A stretch of 10,689 nt of DNA from GCA-2687515 sp046582475 (GTDB taxonomy: Bacteria; Pseudomonadota; Alphaproteobacteria; Rhodospirillales; UBA2165). The stretch is taken from NCBI GenBank assembly GCA_046582475.1, contig JAYGEH010000533.1, forward strand, positions 1-10,689. The letters are read 5' to 3'. Below, one piece after another: positions 7,098 to 10,689 of the stretch. The notes under the pieces are model-generated. The model was not told where the DNA came from. It worked only from the letters and a program-made list of their open reading frames with translations, and searched no databases. Made by a program: the position numbers and the translations under genes. Position 1 is the first letter of the stretch; every line of letters starts with the position of its first letter.

Positions 7098-8246
7098 CTA
7101 GGTTGCACCGGCCAGGTCGCGGGCATAGTCCACATCTTCCTGCTTTTGTTCCATCATCGATGACTTTTGCGGAAAATCGATCTGCTGATCGGCCGCATCG
7201 CGGATGATGCACAAGGGGTCCTTGCCTTGTGCCACGGCGTCCAGGGATTCCTGCATCATCCGGCGCATCTCGATGATGCCGCCGTCGGAGACGCCCAGGT
7301 GCTCGTTCTCCCGTTCGGCGATAATGCCCTGCTGCTCGACCGCCATGCGATCCTGGTCGTTCACGTCGATGCCCCACCAATCGCCCTCGAGGGGTGTGTA
7401 TTCGCCGAGCTTGGTGTCGCGCCTGGCGACATGGAGGGAATGGTTTTCGCTGGGGTAGAAGCGCAGGAAATACATTTGCGTCAACGCATCATCGACCGGC
7501 ACCCGGTAAATCATCGAGCGCACCAATTCGCCGCTGGCATCCACCGGCGGCAGGGCGAACCGGTTCGCATTGGGAAAAGCGTAGCACGAGATGTGGGTAT
7601 CATCGATGCCGTCGATGCGCATCACGTTGTTGGCGCCGTAGTCCTTGCGCTCCCAATGGTAGGTTACCTTGCGGGCGCCGTAAGCCGGAAATGTGTAGCC
7701 GTGCAACCAGGCCAGGTGGCTGATATCGACGATATTTTCAATCTGATTCATCCAATTGGCATGCACGTACTGCACCAGGATGTTTTTGACCCCATGGTTC
7801 CAGCGCAGCACATCATACAGCGGCAGCAGCGGCGCTGGACCCGGGCCCATATAGCCGAACACCAGGCCGCTGACCTCTTGCGTCCGGTATGTCTTGAGCT
7901 TGATCTTTGCGTGGAACGATGAGCCGTCGGGTTCCGCCGGCTGTTCCAGGCATTGGCCGGATTTGTCATAGAGCCAGCCGTGATAGGGGCAGCGGATACC
8001 ATCGCCTTCGATGCGCCCATAGTCGAGCGCCAGGCTGCGGTGGGCGCAGCGCAGTTGCATCAGAACCGCCTCGCCGCTTTCGGTGCGGTAAAGCAGCAGC
8101 TCTTCGCCCAGCACCTTGGTGCGCCTGGGCTTATTGGTCACCTCCTCGGAACAGCCGACCGGGTGCCAATAGCGGCGCAGCATTTCGCCCATCGGCGTGC
8201 CCGCACCAACGCTGGTGAGCAGCTCGTTTTCTTCCCGTCTCAGCAT
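7098..8246 (-). CDS. Rieske non-heme iron oxygenase, alpha subunit (phthalate dioxygenase-like)
   Basis: A 382-residue ring-hydroxylating or demethylating oxygenase component. Such enzymes use a Rieske [2Fe-2S] cluster and a mononuclear iron to insert oxygen, taking electrons from a separate reductase. The Rieske ligands are Cys67 and His69 (CAHR) and Cys86 and His89 (CPYHGW). The mononuclear site is NIVDISHLAWLHG, with bridging Asp174 and ligands His177 and His182. Asp299 in DQDRMAVEQQG is the likely third ligand, by alignment from memory with the phthalate 4,5-dioxygenase group. The conserved EHLGVSD and MRRMM segments follow. The N-terminus (MLRREENELLTSVGAG, then YWHPVG) is also typical of that group. 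The ATG at 8246 has GGAGG six bases upstream (complement of 8253-8257). No reductase, ferredoxin or beta subunit is nearby. It could be a dioxygenase, monooxygenase or O-demethylase. The substrate is unknown. Confidence 0.92.
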   Translation of the reverse strand: MLRREENELLTSVGAGTPMGEMLRRYWHPVGCSEEVTNKPRRTKVLGEELLLYRTESGEAVLMQLRCAHRSLALDYGRIEGDGIRCPYHGWLYDKSGQCLEQPAEPDGSSFHAKIKLKTYRTQEVSGLVFGYMGPGPAPLLPLYDVLRWNHGVKNILVQYVHANWMNQIENIVDISHLAWLHGYTFPAYGARKVTYHWERKDYGANNVMRIDGIDDTHISCYAFPNANRFALPPVDASGELVRSMIYRVPVDDALTQMYFLRFYPSENHSLHVARRDTKLGEYTPLEGDWWGIDVNDQDRMAVEQQGIIAERENEHLGVSDGGIIEMRRMMQESLDAVAQGKDPLCIIRDAADQQIDFPQKSSMMEQKQEDVDYARDLAGAT

Positions 8247-8401
8247 TTCCCGCCTCCCCGGATGCAGCCTTGACCACCATGGCCGGCAATATGGCGATCC
8301 GGCTCAAGCCTCATATTCGCACTCCGAATTATGCCTTTACAACCATTGTTTACTCTCGCTACCGTAACAACAGAGGCCGCCGGTCGAGGGCCCGAACCGT
8401 G

Positions 8402-8443
8402 TCGATGCAATCGTTAATTCCACCAGGCCGGATCGACGCAATC
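8402..8443 (+). repeat. Paired direct repeats, candidate operator
   Basis: TCGATGCAATC at 8402-8412 and TCGACGCAATC at 8433-8443 match at 10 of 11 bases. Their starts are 31 bases apart, close to three helical turns. An 8-base word, CGGATCGA, overlaps the second copy (8429-8436) and recurs at 8474-8481. Repeats phased on one face of the DNA between divergent genes fit a regulator binding site, but no regulator gene is in the window. Confidence 0.35.
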
Positions 8444-8483
8444 AATGGCGGGCGGGCGCGTCGGCTTGTAAAGCGGATCGAAA

Positions 8484-8489
8484 TATAAG
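8484..8489 (+). promoter_or_regulatory. Possible -10 box for the SGNH gene
   Basis: TATAAG matches five of six bases of the sigma-70 -10 consensus. It would place a transcript start near 8496, only a few bases before the GTG at 8502, which means a leaderless or nearly leaderless message. No convincing -35 is present at 8460-8467. Confidence 0.25.
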
Positions 8490-8501
8490 CTTTGGCTCAA
8501 G

Positions 8502-9782
8502 GTGGCGGCGGTAAACGCCGCACTGCTGCTCGCCGTTGCGCTTATTGCCGAGCTGGTCTTCGGCGCCTGGGTCAAGGCGCCCGGCCTTTGGACCCTCAGC
8601 ATCCAACGCGATTTTGCCATCCGCGGCTGGCAACAGGAAAAATACCTGCGCGACGCACCGATGCTCTATTCCAGGGATTACTATGGCTTCCGCGGCAATT
8701 CCCATGCGCTGGAAGCGATCAACATCATCGCCATGGGGGGCTCGACCACAGACGAGGTGGAGCTTTCCGACCAGGAAACCTGGACCGCCCAATTGCAGCA
8801 ATGCCTGGTAAGCCGGGGCGCCCCGGCCAAAATCGCCAATGCCGGCATCAACGGCCAATCGAGCCTCGGCCATATCCGCAATTTCGATGTCTGGCTCGGC
8901 CATATGCCCGATCTGCGGCCCAAATATCTGCTCATCTATGTGGGCATCAACGAAACCAAGATCGAAGACAGCCCGGAAAACAATCGCTTCAACGATGATG
9001 TAACCTTTCGCGATAAGGCCGGCGCGCCCAACATGCGCCATGGGGCAGGCACCATCGAGCGCTATACGGCGGCCAAAGTCTTGGGCGATTGGATTACCAT
9101 TAACAGCACTTTTTATTCCCTCTACCGGATCGCCTGGGGCAATCTGCAAGCCATTGCCAAGGGCTGGAACCCAAGGTGGAACGCGGAATTGTATTATGAT
9201 GCGCCCAAGCGGGGCGTCTTTTGGAAATCCGAACAATCCACCTTTTCCGAAATCGAGGTGGCGTTGTTGAAGAAGAGCCTTTCCGATCAGGCCATAAATT
9301 CCATGGACAAAGTGGAAATAAAGGGCCGCACCGGGGCCGGGGCGATCACCGAATATTTCAAGAATACCAAGAAATCGGCGGCGTTGAAGGGGGCGCCGGT
9401 GCATCTGATGATCGCCGGGTTTTCCCATGACAACCGGTCGCGTTTGAGCAATTTTGCCCGGCACCTGAAAAAACTGTCGGAAAAGACCAAGGACTTCGGC
9501 GCCGATCCGATTTTCATCACCCAGCCCAAGGGCAGCTACCGCATCCGGGGCGATCGGATCATCGGCAGCGTCGGCGCCTATATAAAACTGGCGGCCTACA
9601 ACCGTGTGCTGATGGATTTTTGCCGCGCCGAGTTTTTGGATTGTATCGATCTCGGCTCCGAATTGGAGTTCCAGGACGGTGATTTTTGGGACTCCGAACA
9701 CACCACGCCGCAAGGCTCGGCCCGCATCGGCCGCTACCTGTGCGGCAAGCTGCTCACTGGAAAGTATTTGCGGCGGTTGTGA
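8502..9782 (+). CDS. Membrane-anchored SGNH/GDSL-type hydrolase
   Basis: A 426-residue protein with one N-terminal hydrophobic segment (about 4-22), then a long, probably periplasmic domain with the SGNH esterase blocks. Block I is AMGGSTTD with nucleophile Ser81. Block II is NAGINGQSS with Gly115. Block III is LLIYVGINE with Asn150. Block V is FWDSEHTTPQG with Asp397 and His400. About 245 residues separate blocks III and V, so it is much larger than classical 200-250-residue GDSL esterases. Likely chemistry is removal or transfer of an acyl group on an envelope glycan or lipid, but the substrate is unknown. The GTG at 8502 is the first usable start, yet it has no Shine-Dalgarno. The frame is open back to 8472 and codes Lys-rich residues (KYKLWLK) that would make a natural cytoplasmic flank for the anchor. 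The start is therefore uncertain. Confidence 0.8.
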   Translation: MAAVNAALLLAVALIAELVFGAWVKAPGLWTLSIQRDFAIRGWQQEKYLRDAPMLYSRDYYGFRGNSHALEAINIIAMGGSTTDEVELSDQETWTAQLQQCLVSRGAPAKIANAGINGQSSLGHIRNFDVWLGHMPDLRPKYLLIYVGINETKIEDSPENNRFNDDVTFRDKAGAPNMRHGAGTIERYTAAKVLGDWITINSTFYSLYRIAWGNLQAIAKGWNPRWNAELYYDAPKRGVFWKSEQSTFSEIEVALLKKSLSDQAINSMDKVEIKGRTGAGAITEYFKNTKKSAALKGAPVHLMIAGFSHDNRSRLSNFARHLKKLSEKTKDFGADPIFITQPKGSYRIRGDRIIGSVGAYIKLAAYNRVLMDFCRAEFLDCIDLGSELEFQDGDFWDSEHTTPQGSARIGRYLCGKLLTGKYLRRL

Positions 9783-9807
9783 ACACAGGCGATAAGCCGG
9801 TTATACT
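9777..9807 (+). promoter_or_regulatory. Possible sigma-70 promoter before the EstC-like gene
   Basis: TATACT at 9802-9807 matches five of six bases of the -10 consensus. TTGTGA at 9777-9782 matches four of six of the -35. The 19-base spacer is longer than ideal. A transcript starting near 9814 would leave a leader of about 20 bases that carries GGGGAG at 9822-9827. Confidence 0.3.
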
Positions 9808-9834
9808 CCATCCAAATCATCGGGGAGACCAATC

Positions 9835-10539
9835 ATGACCACTTATGTTTTGTGCCACGGCGCCTGGTCGGGCGGCTGGATGTGGCGGCGGGTGGCGGAT
9901 ATTTTGCGCGCCTCCGGCCACCGGGTCTATACGCCCACCTATACCGGGCTCGGCGAGCGGGTGCATTTGCTAAACCCCGAGGTGGGCCTCGATACCCATA
10001 TCCAGGACATCCGTAATGTCATTCACTATGAGCGGCTCGATGATTTCGTCCTGGTCGGGCACTCCTATGGCGGCAAGGTGGTAAGCGGGGCTGCCGACCA
10101 GGAATGGCAGAAAATCCGCCGGCTGGTCTATGTGGATGCATTCCTGCCCGAAGACGGCCAGACCACCGACGCCATGACCGACGGGTCCCGGGCGCGCAGC
10201 AGCCAAGAAGCGGCGGACAAATATGGCGACGGCTGGAAGGTGCCGCGTCTCGAGAACAGCGTACCGCCGGACTTGCCGGAAGAAGACCGGAAAATGATCA
10301 ACGATCTCAGCACCATGCAGCCGCTGAAATGCAGTACCGACGCCATATCCCTGGACGGCAATCATTTGCGCATTGGAGAAAAAGCGTACGTGCTTTGCTC
10401 GGCGAACATCGGCTCGCCATTCCACGCGTTTGCGGAAAAACTGCAAGGCAACAAGGATTGGCAGCTCTATGACCTGCCGACGCACCATTACCCCATGTTG
10501 TCCATGCCGCAGGAAACAGCCGACGCGATTACCGGCTAA
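9835..10539 (+). CDS. Alpha/beta hydrolase of the EstC / methylesterase-like group
   Basis: A 234-residue alpha/beta hydrolase resembling bacterial EstC-type esterases and the plant methylesterase/hydroxynitrile lyase group. The signature starts CHGAWSGGWMWRRV (7-20), with TPTYTGLGERVHLL (33-46) next. The nucleophile elbow is VGHSYGG with Ser77, and YVDAFLPEDG (99-108) follows. His218 in THHYPMLSMPQ fits the catalytic base. In relatives the acid is an Asp in a segment like YVxCxxD; here the matching segment is YVLCSAN and residue 191 is Asn (AAC, 10405-10407). Activity may be altered or supported by another acid. The ATG has GGGGAG seven bases upstream (9822-9827). The gene lies 52 bases after the SGNH gene and ends about 13 bases before the apparent left end of an insertion sequence. 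It ends close to the usual C-terminus, so it is not obviously truncated. Confidence 0.87.
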   Translation: MTTYVLCHGAWSGGWMWRRVADILRASGHRVYTPTYTGLGERVHLLNPEVGLDTHIQDIRNVIHYERLDDFVLVGHSYGGKVVSGAADQEWQKIRRLVYVDAFLPEDGQTTDAMTDGSRARSSQEAADKYGDGWKVPRLENSVPPDLPEEDRKMINDLSTMQPLKCSTDAISLDGNHLRIGEKAYVLCSANIGSPFHAFAEKLQGNKDWQLYDLPTHHYPMLSMPQETADAITG

Positions 10540-10551
10540 GGCTTGGGCAAA

Positions 10552-10689
10552 CTAGGCTCAGGACCCATTAATTATTAATTCAGCATTTCACCGGATGATG
10601 TCCTTAGGACCTTTGGAGGGCATCAAATGAAAGACTTATTCTGGCTGACGCAAACGCAATTGGACCGCATGGCACCCCATTTTCCTTTG
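10552..10689 (+). mobile_element. Left end of an IS5-family insertion sequence (partial)
   Basis: The element is identified from its transposase, which starts at 10627. The exact left boundary is inferred. CTAG at 10552-10555 fits the YTAR target preferred by several IS5-family elements, and GCTCAGGACCC follows as a plausible terminal-repeat start. The next 60 or so bases are AT-rich and unlike the surrounding genes. The right end and target duplication lie outside the window, so the boundary cannot be confirmed here. Confidence 0.65.
10627..10689 (+). CDS. IS5-family transposase, N-terminal fragment
   Basis: Twenty-one codons are visible before the window ends: MKDLFWLTQTQLDRMAPHFP and one Leu. 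This matches the start typical of IS5-family DDE transposases, which often begin M(S/K)DLFWLT-x2-Q and continue into a conserved PHFP-like segment. GGAGGG at 10615-10620 lies six bases before the ATG and supports the start. The catalytic DDE residues are beyond the window, so whether the transposase is intact cannot be judged. It reads in the same direction as the EstC-like gene. Confidence 0.85.
   Translation, partial: MKDLFWLTQTQLDRMAPHFPL

Larger units (their letters stand above)
8247..8501. promoter_or_regulatory. Divergent intergenic region, Rieske gene / SGNH gene
   Basis: About 255 bases lie between two divergent starts, so promoters for both directions are expected here. On the minus strand, CATAAT (complement of 8329-8334) resembles a -10 box for the Rieske gene but has no good -35. 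On the plus strand, TATAAG at 8484-8489 resembles a -10 box. The region also holds a near-perfect direct repeat at 8402-8412 and 8433-8443, listed separately. I accept no coding gene in it. Confidence 0.45.

Noticed and set aside
8270..8488. 72-codon plus-strand frame in the divergent intergenic region (TTG start)
   Set aside because: It has no Shine-Dalgarno, an Arg-rich product resembling nothing I recognise, and it overlaps the likely promoter region. It might hold the lost 5' end of the SGNH gene in another frame, which is covered under the SGNH start finding.
8442..9713. 423-codon minus-strand frame opposite the SGNH gene
   Set aside because: The plus strand here carries all four SGNH blocks. 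The antisense product has no recognisable motif and an unnatural composition.
10566..10581. AT-rich ATTAAT repeats as a promoter or origin-like element
   Set aside because: They fall inside the presumed IS left end, no properly spaced -35/-10 pair was found, and the repeats are too short to suggest an origin.
1..10689. tRNA genes, CRISPR arrays, riboswitches, toxin-antitoxin or defence genes
   Set aside because: Reading both strands, I saw no tRNA-like fold, no regularly spaced repeats, no recognisable aptamer and no defence-family motifs. Gaps between genes are short except for 8247-8501.

Overview
The window is GC-rich, densely packed bacterial DNA. The best lineage clue is an ATP12-family F1-ATPase assembly chaperone coded directly after an RluC-type pseudouridine synthase and a HAD phosphatase. 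That arrangement is typical of Alphaproteobacteria, and a Rhodospirillales-like member is my best guess. The placement is inferred from gene content, not from a search.

Bases 2-4580 form one tightly coupled plus-strand block: the 3' part of rluC (23S rRNA pseudouridine synthase), a HAD-IA phosphatase, a large AsmA-family envelope protein and the ATP12 chaperone. Junctions are a 4-base overlap (TTGA), a 4-base overlap (GTGA) and a stop that abuts the next ATG, so these genes are probably co-transcribed and translationally coupled. After a 72-base gap with a good Shine-Dalgarno comes pccB (4653-6185), the carboxyltransferase subunit of a propionyl-CoA-type acyl-CoA carboxylase. It has isoleucine where typical propionyl-CoA enzymes have aspartate at the acyl-specificity position. 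The biotin carboxylase subunit is not in the window.

Bases 6201-8246 on the minus strand hold a two-gene catabolic unit that converges on pccB with only 15 bases between stops. It reads from a phthalate-dioxygenase-like Rieske non-heme iron oxygenase (8246 to 7098) into an alpha/beta hydrolase (7088 to 6201). An oxygenase followed by a C-C or ester hydrolase suggests attack on an aromatic or heterocyclic compound. No reductase or ferredoxin is present here.

A divergent intergenic region (8247-8501) carries a near-perfect 11-base direct repeat spaced 31 bases apart. It separates the oxygenase from a plus-strand, membrane-anchored SGNH/GDSL-type hydrolase (8502-9782), whose start is hard to define. 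Next comes a small EstC/methylesterase-like alpha/beta hydrolase (9835-10539) that appears to have lost its catalytic acid. The window ends inside the left end of an IS5-family insertion sequence, with the first 21 codons of the transposase visible (10627-10689). The second half therefore looks more like accessory DNA than the first.

No tRNA, rRNA, CRISPR array or recognisable defence system was seen. I found no clear new biological system. The points most worth checking are the pccB specificity residue, the orphan Rieske-hydrolase pair with its putative operator, and the SGNH start.
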